Assembly: GCA_002422395.1 (NCBI GenBank)
Contig: DIUY01000011.1
Span: 186,001 to 250,000, forward strand
Reading direction: 5' to 3'
Origin: Methylococcaceae bacterium UBA6146
GTDB lineage: Bacteria > Pseudomonadota > Gammaproteobacteria > Methylococcales > Methylomonadaceae
DNA length: 64,000 nt
In this document: piece by piece, positions 1 through 7,537 of the stretch
How positions within the stretch are numbered: position 1 is the first letter of the stretch
How the letters are laid out: the number at the start of each line of letters is the position of its first letter
Made by a program: the position numbers and the translations under genes
The notes under the pieces: model-generated
Database searches by the model: none
What the model was told of the DNA's origin: nothing
What the model saw: the letters and a program-made list of their open reading frames with translations, nothing else

Positions 1-2
1 TT

Positions 3-677
3 TTGAAGCATAAAAACGATGCACAAAATGCGGGCTTGTTGCAAATTTTGCAGCAAATCCAAGAATCGGGCGAAGAAGCGATTGCCACTATGCAAAATTG
101 TATCCCCGAAATTTTTCAAACCGCCGTTATTCCGGCCAATCTCAACCAAATCCTGCACGAGGTGCTATTGCTGAGCGACCAGCGCATCTGGAGCAATGGC
201 ATTGATGTGCATTGGCAACCACAGGCGGCATTGCCAAATATCCTAGGTTCTGAAAATCGTCTGCGCCTATTGTTTAACCAATTACTGGAGAATGCCATCG
301 ACGCAGTAAGTTCCACAGACACGGGTGAGCGGCGCATTAAAATCAGCACGGCCGCCGATGAAGATTTGGTGTATGTGTGCATAGAAGACTCCGGGCCGGG
401 AATCCCGGAAGAAAAACGTAGCAAAGTGTTCGAGCCGTTCTACACCACACGCCCGATGGGCGGGCAGAAAGCGGGCATGGGCTTGGTGATTGCCAAGGAA
501 ATCGTCAGCCAACATCAAGGTTTCATCGACATTGACCCCAATTATGACCAAGGTTGCCGCATTAAAATCAGCTTTCCATTGTCTGGAGAAACCACCAGCA
601 AGGAGTTCGGTATGCGTACATCTTGCCGCCATAAAGCGGCTCCGCCTCATCCAGGCAACATCCGAGGAACTGACTAA
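3..677 (+). CDS. nifL: NifL C-terminal histidine-kinase-like domain (5' truncated by window edge)
   Basis: NifL senses oxygen/redox and nitrogen status and holds NifA inactive in the cytoplasm. What is visible is the C-terminal GHKL ATP-binding domain: an N-box-like stretch around residues 85-104 (NQLLENAIDAV), a G1 box (DSGPGIPEE, ~129), an F box (FEPFYTT) and a G2 box (KAGMGLVIAKEIV, ~156). The reading frame is open to the left edge, so the PAS domains and H region lie outside the window. The stop overlaps the nifA start by one base (TAATG), the translational coupling typical of nifL-nifA. The NifL name rests mainly on this adjacency; the domain alone could belong to another PAS kinase. Confidence 0.85.
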   Translation: MKHKNDAQNAGLLQILQQIQESGEEAIATMQNCIPEIFQTAVIPANLNQILHEVLLLSDQRIWSNGIDVHWQPQAALPNILGSENRLRLLFNQLLENAIDAVSSTDTGERRIKISTAADEDLVYVCIEDSGPGIPEEKRSKVFEPFYTTRPMGGQKAGMGLVIAKEIVSQHQGFIDIDPNYDQGCRIKISFPLSGETTSKEFGMRTSCRHKAAPPHPGNIRGTD

Positions 678-2221
678 TGCTTGAGCGCACCGAACTTATC
701 GAAGCGGAATTGGACACGCTTTATCTCATTAGCCAAGTGCTGAACAGCACCCACGATTTGCACACCAAACTGCAAGCCGTATTGGAAGTGTTGCATAAAC
801 GCTCAGGTATGCGTTCCGGCATGATCACCCTTAAGGAAATCGAAAGTGACAGCCTGATTGTCAGTGCGGTGCACGCCAATACCGACAACCCGCTTAAACA
901 GCCGATACGTTACCATCCGGGCGAAGGCGTGATGGGCGCGATACTGGATGCCGGCAGCACCATCGTGGTGGAAAAAGTCGCCGAAGAGCCGCGCTTTTTA
1001 GGCCGCATGGGCTTATATGACCCTGAATTGCCGTTTATCGGTTCACCGATTTATATCGAACAAGGCGACACCATCGGCGTGTTGGCGGCGCAACCGGATA
1101 ACCGCTTGTTTTTAGGCGAACGCGCCCGTTTCTTGGAAATGATCGCCAACCTGATCGCGCAAAGCGTAAAAATGCTGCGTGTCATGGAACGTAACCAGCG
1201 CTCGCTACAAAGTGAACGGGACCAGCTTAAACAGGCGTTAATCAAAAACTACCGTTTTGAAAATATTATCGGGCATTCGCCAGCGATGCTGAAGGTGTTT
1301 GAACTCATCCGCCAAGTCGCCAAATGGAACACCACCGTGCTGATACGCGGCGAGTCCGGCACGGGTAAGGAAGTCGTCGCCAATGCCATCCACTTTAATT
1401 CCGGCTGCGCCAGCGGGCCTTTTTTAAAGCTCAATTGTGCCGCGTTGCCGGACACGTTGTTGGAGTCGGAATTGTTCGGGCATGAAAAAGGCGCGTTCAG
1501 CGGCGCCATCAGCCAACGTAAAGGGCGGTTTGAGCTCGCCAACAATGGCACGCTATTTCTGGATGAAATTGGCGAAATTTCCGCTTCGTTCCAAGCCAAA
1601 CTGTTGCGTGTGTTGCAAGAAGGCGAATTTGAGCGCGTTGGCGGCACCCAAACCATTAAGGTCAACGTCCGCATCATCGCCGCCACCAACCGCAACTTGG
1701 AAGAAGAAGTGACACAAGGCAAGTTCCGTGAAGACTTGTATTACCGCCTCAACGTTATGCCTATCAACATGCCGCCATTGCGTGAGCGTAGCGAAGACAT
1801 CCCGGAATTGTCGGAGTTTTTGCTGGCGCGCATTTCCGAACAACAAGGCGGCCGGCCTTTGGAGATCAAGGAAAGCGCTATCCGCATCCTGATGAAACAC
1901 GACTGGCCCGGCAATGTCCGCGAACTCGCCAACTGTTTGGAACGGGCGGCGATTATGAGCGCAAACGGCATCATCGACCGCGATGTGATGGTCAACACTG
2001 GTCTGGAAAGCGTGGTGGCGCAAGCCGGACTCACCAGCAAGCCGCAAAAGCTGCCTTCGGTGGATGTCCATGACGAAAACTTGGATGACCGCGAACGCGT
2101 TATCGCCGCTTTGGAACAAAGCGGCTGGGTGCAAGCCAAAGCCGCCCGTTTGCTGAACATGACCCCTAGGCAGATTGCTTACCGCATCGCCACCTTGGAT
2201 ATTACGATGAAGCAGATTTAG
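677..2221 (+). CDS. nifA: NifA, sigma-54-dependent activator of nif genes
   Basis: Enhancer-binding protein that drives nif transcription with sigma-54 RNA polymerase. At 514 aa it has the normal family length. An N-terminal GAF domain (about 20-170) is followed by an AAA+ domain with Walker A GESGTGKE (225-232), the sigma-54 contact loop ESELFGHEKGAFSGA (263-277) and Walker B GTLFLDEIGE (291-300). A Fis-type helix-turn-helix lies at about 472-510. The linker between AAA+ and HTH lacks the paired cysteines of oxygen-sensitive alpha/betaproteobacterial NifA, which agrees with control through NifL. It overlaps nifL by one base. Likely targets are the activator sites at 7203-7218 and 7364-7379. 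Confidence 0.97.
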   Translation: MLERTELIEAELDTLYLISQVLNSTHDLHTKLQAVLEVLHKRSGMRSGMITLKEIESDSLIVSAVHANTDNPLKQPIRYHPGEGVMGAILDAGSTIVVEKVAEEPRFLGRMGLYDPELPFIGSPIYIEQGDTIGVLAAQPDNRLFLGERARFLEMIANLIAQSVKMLRVMERNQRSLQSERDQLKQALIKNYRFENIIGHSPAMLKVFELIRQVAKWNTTVLIRGESGTGKEVVANAIHFNSGCASGPFLKLNCAALPDTLLESELFGHEKGAFSGAISQRKGRFELANNGTLFLDEIGEISASFQAKLLRVLQEGEFERVGGTQTIKVNVRIIAATNRNLEEEVTQGKFREDLYYRLNVMPINMPPLRERSEDIPELSEFLLARISEQQGGRPLEIKESAIRILMKHDWPGNVRELANCLERAAIMSANGIIDRDVMVNTGLESVVAQAGLTSKPQKLPSVDVHDENLDDRERVIAALEQSGWVQAKAARLLNMTPRQIAYRIATLDITMKQI

Positions 2222-2281
2222 GGGGCGGATTGTTTCCGGCAAAGCCGCCATATCAAAAGGAACAAGGCGTTATAATGGGTC

Positions 2282-2551
2282 ATGTCCAACGCAAACGAGC
2301 GCAAATCCATGCCTATAAATTATCATGACATCATCACCATTGAACCTGGCAAACGTAGCGGGAAGCCCTGCATTAGAGGGTTACGCATCACCGTTTACGA
2401 TGTGCTGTCTTGGCTAGCCAATGGCATGAGCCGCACGGAAATTGTCGAGGATTTCCCCGAATTGACCGATGATGACATAACCGCTTGTTTGCTGTTTGCC
2501 GCCGATAGGGAGCATCAATTAGTCACTATCAAAACCGAAGTTGCTGCTTGA
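2282..2551 (+). CDS. DUF433 family antitoxin-like protein
   Basis: Small 89-aa protein of the DUF433 family, recognised by the pattern GKRSGKPCIRGLRITVYDVL followed by FPELTDDDITACLLFAADRE. Family members are winged-helix-like putative antitoxins usually paired with DUF5615 PIN-like toxins, exactly as here: the next gene overlaps its 3' end by 11 bases. A second possible start lies at 2309 (MPINYHD), which fits the family length better. It lies 60 bp downstream of nifA in the same direction, so read-through from nifLA is possible, but no functional link to nitrogen fixation is implied. Confidence 0.8.
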   Translation: MSNANERKSMPINYHDIITIEPGKRSGKPCIRGLRITVYDVLSWLANGMSRTEIVEDFPELTDDDITACLLFAADREHQLVTIKTEVAA

Positions 2552-2867
2552 TGAAAATCTGTCGCGGCGGATTGTGCCATTTATCCAAAATATCTACCCA
2601 AATTCGACACAAGTAGCTTTGGTCGGCTTGGAACGTGCCGATGATCGTGTGATCCGGCAATATGCCATCGATTTCAACTACATTATTACCACTCAGGATG
2701 CGGATTTTTACGAAATGAGTTTGATCCATGGGCAACCACCCAAGATTGTTTGGCTCAAAATGGCCAATCAAACAAAAGCTCAAATTATCAAAGCCTTGCT
2801 TGATAATCATCAAGCTATTGAACAAGCCTTAATTATCGACAATAAAGCCTGTATCGAGATTATTTGA
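2541..2867 (+). CDS. DUF5615 PIN-like toxin candidate
   Basis: A 108-aa protein starting at a TTG codon inside the end of the DUF433 gene. The sequence begins LLDENLSRRIVPFIQ, keeps a conserved aspartate in the TTQDADFYEMS region and ends in a helical tail, the signature of the DUF5615 (PIN-like) family. PIN-fold toxins are nucleases that use clustered acidic residues; the DEN and DADF motifs are the visible candidates. The overlap suggests translational coupling, so toxin is made only with antitoxin. The frame is open back to 2523 without an ATG, so TTG is the only reasonable start. Toxin activity is inferred from family pairing. Confidence 0.75.
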   Translation: MLLDENLSRRIVPFIQNIYPNSTQVALVGLERADDRVIRQYAIDFNYIITTQDADFYEMSLIHGQPPKIVWLKMANQTKAQIIKALLDNHQAIEQALIIDNKACIEII

Positions 2868-2876
2868 TTTCGATTT

Positions 2877-4151
2877 TTAAAAAATATTGGTTTGGCGTAA
2901 GACAGTTTCCGGCAAAACTGCCAACTGCCCCGCCATCAACTGCAAAGGATGCACAACTTCACCCCCACCGGCATTCATAAAAACCGCGCAGCCAAAATTG
3001 CTGCTGACCACCCGCTCAACCCCAGAGCCATTAATCGCCTGCTGTTTCATGGCGCGTAATTGCCCGGCATTGTCAGGGTGGCTGAGCATGTAGCTCCCGC
3101 CTGCGCCGCAACATAGGTGGTTGTCGGGTAGGGGGGTGACTTCCAGTCTGGGGATTTTTGCCAGCAAGGCGTACACGTTTTGCTGATTTTTCAGGGCATT
3201 GCGTTGGCTGCACGGTTCGTGTACGGCGACTTTTTCCGGCGAAGCTTGTAAATGTAAATCATCAGGCCAATGCGCCAGCAAAAATCCGCTGATGTCCTGC
3301 AAACGCTGCTTGAATAAGTCCGCAGCTTCGGCATCTTCATGTCGGTATTCGCTTAACATCGCCCCGCAACCCGTCGCGGTATGCAGCACCGCTTCCACAT
3401 CCAAGGCGTTGAACACGTTGATGTTGTTTTCTATCAATCCCGTTGCTGATTGGCCGTTGTGCTGGTGCACCGCCCCGCAGCAGCCTTGTCCGGGCGGCAC
3501 GATGACTGCATAGCCAATGGCGTTTAACAGTTGGATGGCGGCTTGCAACGTGGCGTTGTCGAAATGTTCGGCGATACAGCCGGTGAACAGGGCGACTTGC
3601 CCCTGTGCCGCACCTGTGGCGGGGTAGTGTGCCGCCAAGGGTTTTAGCGCGGGTCGGGTCAGTAGGGCGTTGGCATCTTCCAGGTGCAGTTTTTTTAGCA
3701 AACCAATATGCCGCAATGGCTTTTGCACACCGGATTTTAAATACAGCGTCAGCAAGGGCAATAAACGCCGCCGCCAGCGTTTGTTTTCGATGAGGCAGAA
3801 CGCTAATTTTGCTAAACCTTGCGGTGCTGCGGCCAAGTGCGCTTGGGCTTGGTCAAACAGCTCGCCGTAGGCCATGCGGCTAGGGCAGACGGTCTCGCAA
3901 GCCCGGCATTGCAGGCAGTTGTCCAGATGCAGGCGTTCTGCATCGGTGATGGGTTGGTTTTCCACGAGGATTTTGCTGAGCGTGCGGATGCGGCTACGCG
4001 GGGTTTCTTCAGGGGTCTGGAACAACCGGAAGGTCGGGCAAGTGTTGATGCATAGCCCGCAACGCATACAGTCTGCGGCATCGGGGAGGTAAGGGCCGGC
4101 TGATGGCAATGTGGCGGCGGGATCAAAATCCATGTCTATAAAATCAAACAT
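2877..4151 (-). CDS. glcF: GlcF-type glycolate oxidase iron-sulfur subunit
   Basis: 424-aa iron-sulfur protein. Two ferredoxin-like 4Fe-4S motifs sit near the N-terminus (CMRCGLCINTCP at ~28-39 and CLQCRACETVCP at ~79-90). Two CCG domains follow (GCCGAVHQH and HEPCSQRN...CCGAGGSY). This layout is that of GlcF, which accepts electrons from the flavin subunits of glycolate oxidase and passes them to the membrane pool. No GlcD/GlcE flavin subunit is adjacent. It is instead the last gene of the operon divergent from nifH, starting 1 bp after the preceding stop, so a role as electron carrier or redox partner in nitrogen-fixing cells is possible. GlcF is a homology-level name. Confidence 0.85.
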   Translation of the reverse strand: MFDFIDMDFDPAATLPSAGPYLPDAADCMRCGLCINTCPTFRLFQTPEETPRSRIRTLSKILVENQPITDAERLHLDNCLQCRACETVCPSRMAYGELFDQAQAHLAAAPQGLAKLAFCLIENKRWRRRLLPLLTLYLKSGVQKPLRHIGLLKKLHLEDANALLTRPALKPLAAHYPATGAAQGQVALFTGCIAEHFDNATLQAAIQLLNAIGYAVIVPPGQGCCGAVHQHNGQSATGLIENNINVFNALDVEAVLHTATGCGAMLSEYRHEDAEAADLFKQRLQDISGFLLAHWPDDLHLQASPEKVAVHEPCSQRNALKNQQNVYALLAKIPRLEVTPLPDNHLCCGAGGSYMLSHPDNAGQLRAMKQQAINGSGVERVVSSNFGCAVFMNAGGGEVVHPLQLMAGQLAVLPETVLRQTNIF

Positions 4152-4152
4152 T

Positions 4153-4590
4153 TCAGGACTCCATCACTTGCACATAAGCGCGGCGCAGCAATTCCATTTC
4201 TGCGGGTGGCCTGCCACGCAGTTCCGGTAGGGTCCTTAGCTTGCAGGTGCGGCTTTGCAATAGTTTATGCGGCGGGTCAAGCAACATGAACCGCGCCATA
4301 TGGGCGGTGACAATGCCGCCGGGCGTGTCGATTTGCACACTAAAGCCCGGTTCGGCTTGCAACAAATCATTGTCAAGCTGGTACAGCTGGTTGATGGCGT
4401 TGACCAACACCGAGGGATGCAGGACGACTTTTGTTTCGGCCTTAGCGTCCAAGGCGCTGGATAAGGCCGGCAATGGGCTTGGAAAACAGACGCTGCCATT
4501 GTCGTGTTGGGCGAACAGCGTCAAGGCGCTGATGTCACCTTTATAGTAAAGCAACAGGCGGTGGTATTTGAAAAGCTCATCAGTGTCCAT
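4153..4590 (-). CDS. Conserved protein of unknown function in SIR2/GTPase operon
   Basis: Start chosen at the ATG giving MDTDELFKYHRL (145 aa); a longer frame reaches 4641. This start overlaps the end of the upstream gene by 11 bases, and the stop is 1 bp before glcF, so it is firmly embedded in the operon. No signal peptide or membrane segment is seen. The protein is mixed alpha/beta with a C-terminal basic stretch (KLLQSRTCKLRTLPELRGR) and has no cysteine cluster or P-loop. The sequence GDISALTLFAQHDNGSV resembles the beta-rich start of roadblock-like or profilin-like folds that often partner small GTPases, but I cannot confirm this. I do not recognise a named family. Confidence 0.7.
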   Translation of the reverse strand: MDTDELFKYHRLLLYYKGDISALTLFAQHDNGSVCFPSPLPALSSALDAKAETKVVLHPSVLVNAINQLYQLDNDLLQAEPGFSVQIDTPGGIVTAHMARFMLLDPPHKLLQSRTCKLRTLPELRGRPPAEMELLRRAYVQVMES

Positions 4591-5560
4591 GTAAGTCCCA
4601 CAACGGTTTATAACTGCTGTCCAAACGCGACAGGCGGGCATTGGTCTGTTCCACTAATTGATAGTCCGGATAGCGGCGGGTGTTGCCTGCGCCGTACCAG
4701 CTTTCCATGGCGATGGTCAGACGTTGTTTTTCGGCGGCGCAATCGGCAATTTGTTGCCGCAGCCACGCCATACTGTTTGCCGGCGCCAGTTCGGCAATGC
4801 GGTAGCGGACGCCCGTTTGGAAAATCCGTACCCCGCCGCCTTGCGCGGCGGTGTGGTGCAACGCCGCCGCATCGGTGATTTCCACGCCCGCCAAATAGTC
4901 AATGCCGAATTCGTGCAATTGCGGCAACCACGGCACGGTTGGCCCCATTAGCACGGTTTTCGCGTTGCCGGACAGTTCCGCCAAACGCGGGAAGGTTTTG
5001 TTGGGGATGGTGCTGGCGCTCAGGAACACCCAATCGGCTGTAGGTAGCAGGAATTCGGCGGCGGCATCGGGCAAGTCGCCTAGTTGCGGCTGCCTTTCCA
5101 GCACGGTGAGCCGTATCTTGTTTTGGTAGCGTTCTATGCCGGGATAATGGCCGATGACCACGACATTCTTGCCCGAAAGCTGCGGCAAGAAATGTTCAAA
5201 CACGGCGAGGTTGGCGTGTTCGGCGGTGGTGTCCAACACCACAGATGCCGGCATTGTCCGGCTGTTCAGACAACAGTTGATCGCCGCCATCGCCACCGTG
5301 GCTTTATACGGTTCCCAGTCCAGTATCCATGCCGCCAAATCGGTGATGGGTTTGCCCGTCAACGTACCTGACCACGGCAAGGTGCGGGTGGGTATGGCAG
5401 GGCTCATCGCCAACCCTATCGAGCCTTGGCTATCATCTTGGCAGAGTGTCCAGACCAGGCCAATCATCAGCCGGTCGGCCTTGGTGGCGCCGCTACAAGC
5501 GTCGAGCAGCAGTTCGTAAAGGTGCTTTGGTGCTGCGTGTAAGCATCGGTTGGGCAACAT
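4580..5560 (-). CDS. DUF4213/DUF364 putative heavy-metal chelation protein
   Basis: 326-aa protein with an N-terminal DUF4213-like region (about 1-90, ending in AMAAINCCLNS) and a C-terminal DUF364-like Rossmann region (about 120-240: VVVIGHYPGIERY, LPTADWVFLSASTIPNKT, VLMGPTVPWLPQLHEFGIDYLAG). Characterised relatives are few; DUF364 is described as a putative heavy-metal chelation fold, and members occur near metal or cofactor genes. A C-terminal extension of about 80 residues goes beyond the usual domain. It starts 1 bp after the GTPase stop. Because the operon diverges from nifH under a sigma-54-type promoter, a role in metal supply or cofactor handling for nitrogenase is a reasonable but untested guess. 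Confidence 0.8.
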   Translation of the reverse strand: MLPNRCLHAAPKHLYELLLDACSGATKADRLMIGLVWTLCQDDSQGSIGLAMSPAIPTRTLPWSGTLTGKPITDLAAWILDWEPYKATVAMAAINCCLNSRTMPASVVLDTTAEHANLAVFEHFLPQLSGKNVVVIGHYPGIERYQNKIRLTVLERQPQLGDLPDAAAEFLLPTADWVFLSASTIPNKTFPRLAELSGNAKTVLMGPTVPWLPQLHEFGIDYLAGVEITDAAALHHTAAQGGGVRIFQTGVRYRIAELAPANSMAWLRQQIADCAAEKQRLTIAMESWYGAGNTRRYPDYQLVEQTNARLSRLDSSYKPLWDLHGH

Positions 5561-5561
5561 G

Positions 5562-6149
5562 TCAGCGGTTTGCGGCGCGGCGGCTTACGATTTCGGCATA
5601 CAATTTTTCAACCACCCGCCTGACTTGTGGCCTTTCCCGCGCATCCAGCCGCATGACGGGGCACGAAATGCCATGTTCCCTGAGATAACGGTGATATTCA
5701 ATCAGATAAGTCTGGGTGGTGTTGTCGTCATAATGGGTGATGGCAACCACGGCGGGATGGTTTTTTAAATAATCGCCATGCCGTTGGAGAAAATAAGCCA
5801 TTTCCGCCAATGGCTGCGGGTGGGCATTGTCAATCATGACAATCATGCCAATGGCGCCTTGGCAGGCAATCGAAGCCATAAAATCAAAGCGGCGTTGTCC
5901 GGGCGTCCCATAAAGGTGCAGCTTGGTGTTGTGGATATGTGTAGTGCCGTATTCAACGCCTACGGTTGTTGTGGGCTTCCGGTGCAGGGCGTCCTGTTCG
6001 GTCGCACGGACTTCTGTGCCAAGCATTGGCGATTCACTAAGCGAGGCGATAGCCGTGGTTTTGCCCGAACCGACATTGCCGACAAAAACGATTTTCATCG
6101 GTGCGGGGGTGGGCGTTAAGGGTGGGATAGTTAAGTGTTTTGGTCTCAT
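5562..6149 (-). CDS. Ras-like small GTPase (COG2229/MglA-like)
   Basis: 195-aa P-loop GTPase. The G1 motif GNVGSGKT lies just after the first strand, a threonine-rich switch I follows (KPTTTVGVEYG), the G3-like motif is YGTPGQRR and the G4-like position reads THYD rather than NKxD. The GTPGQ form of G3 is usual in bacterial MglA/Srprb-like GTPases. The start at 6149 is preceded by a good AGGTGG ribosome-binding site; a shorter start at 6098 lacks one. It is second in the divergent operon, 74 bp after the SIR2-like gene. Such GTPases act as switches with roadblock-type regulators; the target here is unknown. The degenerate G4 leaves nucleotide specificity open. Confidence 0.85.
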   Translation of the reverse strand: MRPKHLTIPPLTPTPAPMKIVFVGNVGSGKTTAIASLSESPMLGTEVRATEQDALHRKPTTTVGVEYGTTHIHNTKLHLYGTPGQRRFDFMASIACQGAIGMIVMIDNAHPQPLAEMAYFLQRHGDYLKNHPAVVAITHYDDNTTQTYLIEYHRYLREHGISCPVMRLDARERPQVRRVVEKLYAEIVSRRAANR

Positions 6150-6223
6150 AATTCCACCTAATAAATTAAATGGTCAGGTTTGTATCGGTATGGACTGCCG
6201 GTTATTGGCTTTAACCGGCATTT

Positions 6224-7087
6224 TCAGGCCGATTTTTTCTGCTCATATCCAAAACCGACGATGTCCAGCCAATCTTCAACATCCGCATCAATAATCTCCA
6301 GGCCGATTTTTTTGCAATAACGGATTTCTTTGTCGGTGGGGTTTTTGTTCAGCACCCAGCCTTTAGGTTCTGCTGCGTCCCTGATGATGTCGCTCATCAC
6401 CATGCGTTCCGAATCACGGTTCAGGCGCAAGCCCAAAAACAAGTATTGTTTGCCTTTGCGGTAGCTTTTCAAAAAATCAGGGATGGCAAAGCCGCCCATC
6501 AGTTCAGTGATGTAATCGACATAATCCGCATCGGAAGCGACATAATTGGCTTCCGGTTTGGGTGTGCCCATCGGTTTGAACAGCACGGGAAAGCGGGAGT
6601 CCACTTGCTCCTGAGAAATTTCAAAATAACTGCTGCCGTCAAAATGGTAGATGCGGAAACGGAACTGGCTGGCGGTGATCCGTGCCACGCCAACGATCAG
6701 CGTGTGTTCCTCGTCGGTGTAACTGTCTTGCAGTTGGGTGTCGCGGTTGACGTCAATCACATAGGCGGGCTTCCAATGCGCCAACCAATCGTGGATTGCG
6801 GCACGGGTCCATTCGGTTTCGCCGTAAGTCCGGTTGAGGAATTGGCCGAGGAAGTTGCGCCCCCGTTTTAGTTCTTGGTTCATTGCGGCACGGGGGAATT
6901 CATACATCAATTTAGGCGCCATTGGTTGGCCGTTGTTCATTGCCAAAATCAGGCTATGGCTGTCGGCGGGCATGGCTTGGCCGGTGAGTTTGTTTTTGGC
7001 GTCGAACAACACGCCAGGACCTAAGTAAGGGACGATTTTGTTGTCATAAAGTCCGTCTAAGATTTCAGAAAACAGCGGGGATGACAT
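6224..7087 (-). CDS. SIR2-like domain protein, first gene of nif-divergent operon
   Basis: 287-aa soluble protein starting MSSPLFSEILDGLYDNKIVPYLGPG. The N-terminal strand-turn (VPYLGPGVL) resembles the GAGxS nucleotide-binding start of SIR2-like Rossmann domains, with GPG in place of GAG. Conserved-looking later blocks are FPRAAMNQELKRG, VIDVNRDTQLQDSY, FKPMGTPKPEANYV and YLFLGLRLNRDSERM, the order expected for SIR2_2-type proteins. SIR2 domains bind or cleave NAD+. ATG 7087 is chosen because GGAG lies 6 bp upstream; a start at 7099 lacks a ribosome site. A sigma-54-type promoter at 7124-7139 should place transcription start about 26 bp upstream. Enzymatic activity is not demonstrable from sequence. 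Confidence 0.75.
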   Translation of the reverse strand: MSSPLFSEILDGLYDNKIVPYLGPGVLFDAKNKLTGQAMPADSHSLILAMNNGQPMAPKLMYEFPRAAMNQELKRGRNFLGQFLNRTYGETEWTRAAIHDWLAHWKPAYVIDVNRDTQLQDSYTDEEHTLIVGVARITASQFRFRIYHFDGSSYFEISQEQVDSRFPVLFKPMGTPKPEANYVASDADYVDYITELMGGFAIPDFLKSYRKGKQYLFLGLRLNRDSERMVMSDIIRDAAEPKGWVLNKNPTDKEIRYCKKIGLEIIDADVEDWLDIVGFGYEQKKSA

Positions 7088-7123
7088 GGCATACTCCATA
7101 AGGGCTTAAATATTTAAGGCTTA

Positions 7124-7139
7124 TGCAAAAATCAAACCA
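7124..7139 (-). promoter_or_regulatory. Sigma-54 (-24/-12) promoter for SIR2-like operon
   Basis: Read on the minus strand the sequence is TGGTTTGATTTTTGCA. It keeps the invariant GG and GC dinucleotides exactly 10 bases apart and the TTTGCA -12 element; the -24 element is TGGTTT instead of TGGCAC. Predicted transcription start is near 7113, giving a 26-base leader before ATG 7087. The match is weaker than at nifH but is supported by an activator site at the right distance. Confidence 0.65.
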
Positions 7140-7202
7140 TGTTTAACAAATTTTTATCATGTTGATTGTTATAGGATTGTTGTTGGACAGATAAGTTGGA
7201 TT

Positions 7203-7218
7203 TGTTGGGTTTGTGACA
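7203..7218. promoter_or_regulatory. NifA upstream activator site (SIR2-like side)
   Basis: Exact TGT-N10-ACA. Its centre lies about 97 bp upstream of the predicted SIR2-operon transcription start and about 290 bp upstream of the nifH start. The nearer promoter is therefore the minus-strand one, though NifA sites can act from either side. Confidence 0.65.
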
Positions 7219-7363
7219 ATTTCCCTATTGGCCCAAAGATCACCACACGTCGGCATTATCGGCAAGCGGTCAAGAAACAGACGACCTGCACGGTGGCGGG
7301 AGAATCAGGTGACGAAAAATCCAGAAGCACCCTATATAAATAGTATGGGAGCAATAACCCCAC

Positions 7364-7379
7364 TGTCAGCAAGCCTACA
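7364..7379. promoter_or_regulatory. NifA upstream activator site (nifH side)
   Basis: Exact TGT-N10-ACA centred about 131 bp upstream of the predicted nifH transcription start, within the classical 80-150 bp window for NifA activation. Confidence 0.8.
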
Positions 7380-7446
7380 CCGACAGAACAAAATGTGCGA
7401 AAGCCAACGTGGGTTTTGTTTAAAAAATAAAAAAATAATCCAATTA

Positions 7447-7459
7447 AATCAATTAATTA
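7447..7459 (+). promoter_or_regulatory. IHF binding site
   Basis: AATCAATTAATTA is a perfect match to the IHF consensus WATCAANNNNTTR. It lies in an AT-rich tract between the activator site and the -24/-12 promoter, where IHF bends DNA to bring NifA to sigma-54 polymerase at nifH promoters. A one-mismatch IHF-like sequence (reverse orientation, 7155-7167) lies between the other activator site and the divergent promoter. Confidence 0.7.
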
Positions 7460-7474
7460 TAAATATTTTTGCAC

Positions 7475-7490
7475 TTGGCACAGGCATTGC
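7475..7490 (+). promoter_or_regulatory. Sigma-54 (-24/-12) promoter of nifHDK
   Basis: TTGGCACAGGCATTGC contains the near-perfect TGGCAC-N5-TTGC consensus with GG and GC 10 bases apart. Predicted transcription start is near 7502, about 36 bases before the nifH ATG. Confidence 0.95.
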
Positions 7491-7537
7491 TTTATTGGTA
7501 ATGTCATTAACCACAACGACCCACACAGGAGAAGATC

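Larger units (their letters stand above)
7100..7537. other. Divergent nif control region
   Basis: The 438-bp gap between the SIR2-like gene (minus) and nifH (plus) is AT-rich and carries no credible coding sequence. It contains two outward-facing sigma-54-type promoters, two NifA-type TGT-N10-ACA sites and a consensus IHF site, listed separately. Spacing of each activator site to its nearer promoter (about 97 and 131 bp from the predicted transcription starts) is typical of NifA-dependent promoters, so the two operons are probably co-regulated. The stretch between 7219 and 7360 is otherwise featureless to me. Confidence 0.8.

Noticed and set aside
5550..6294. Long antisense frames over the GTPase gene
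   Set aside because: They mirror the coding periodicity of a clear P-loop GTPase on the minus strand.
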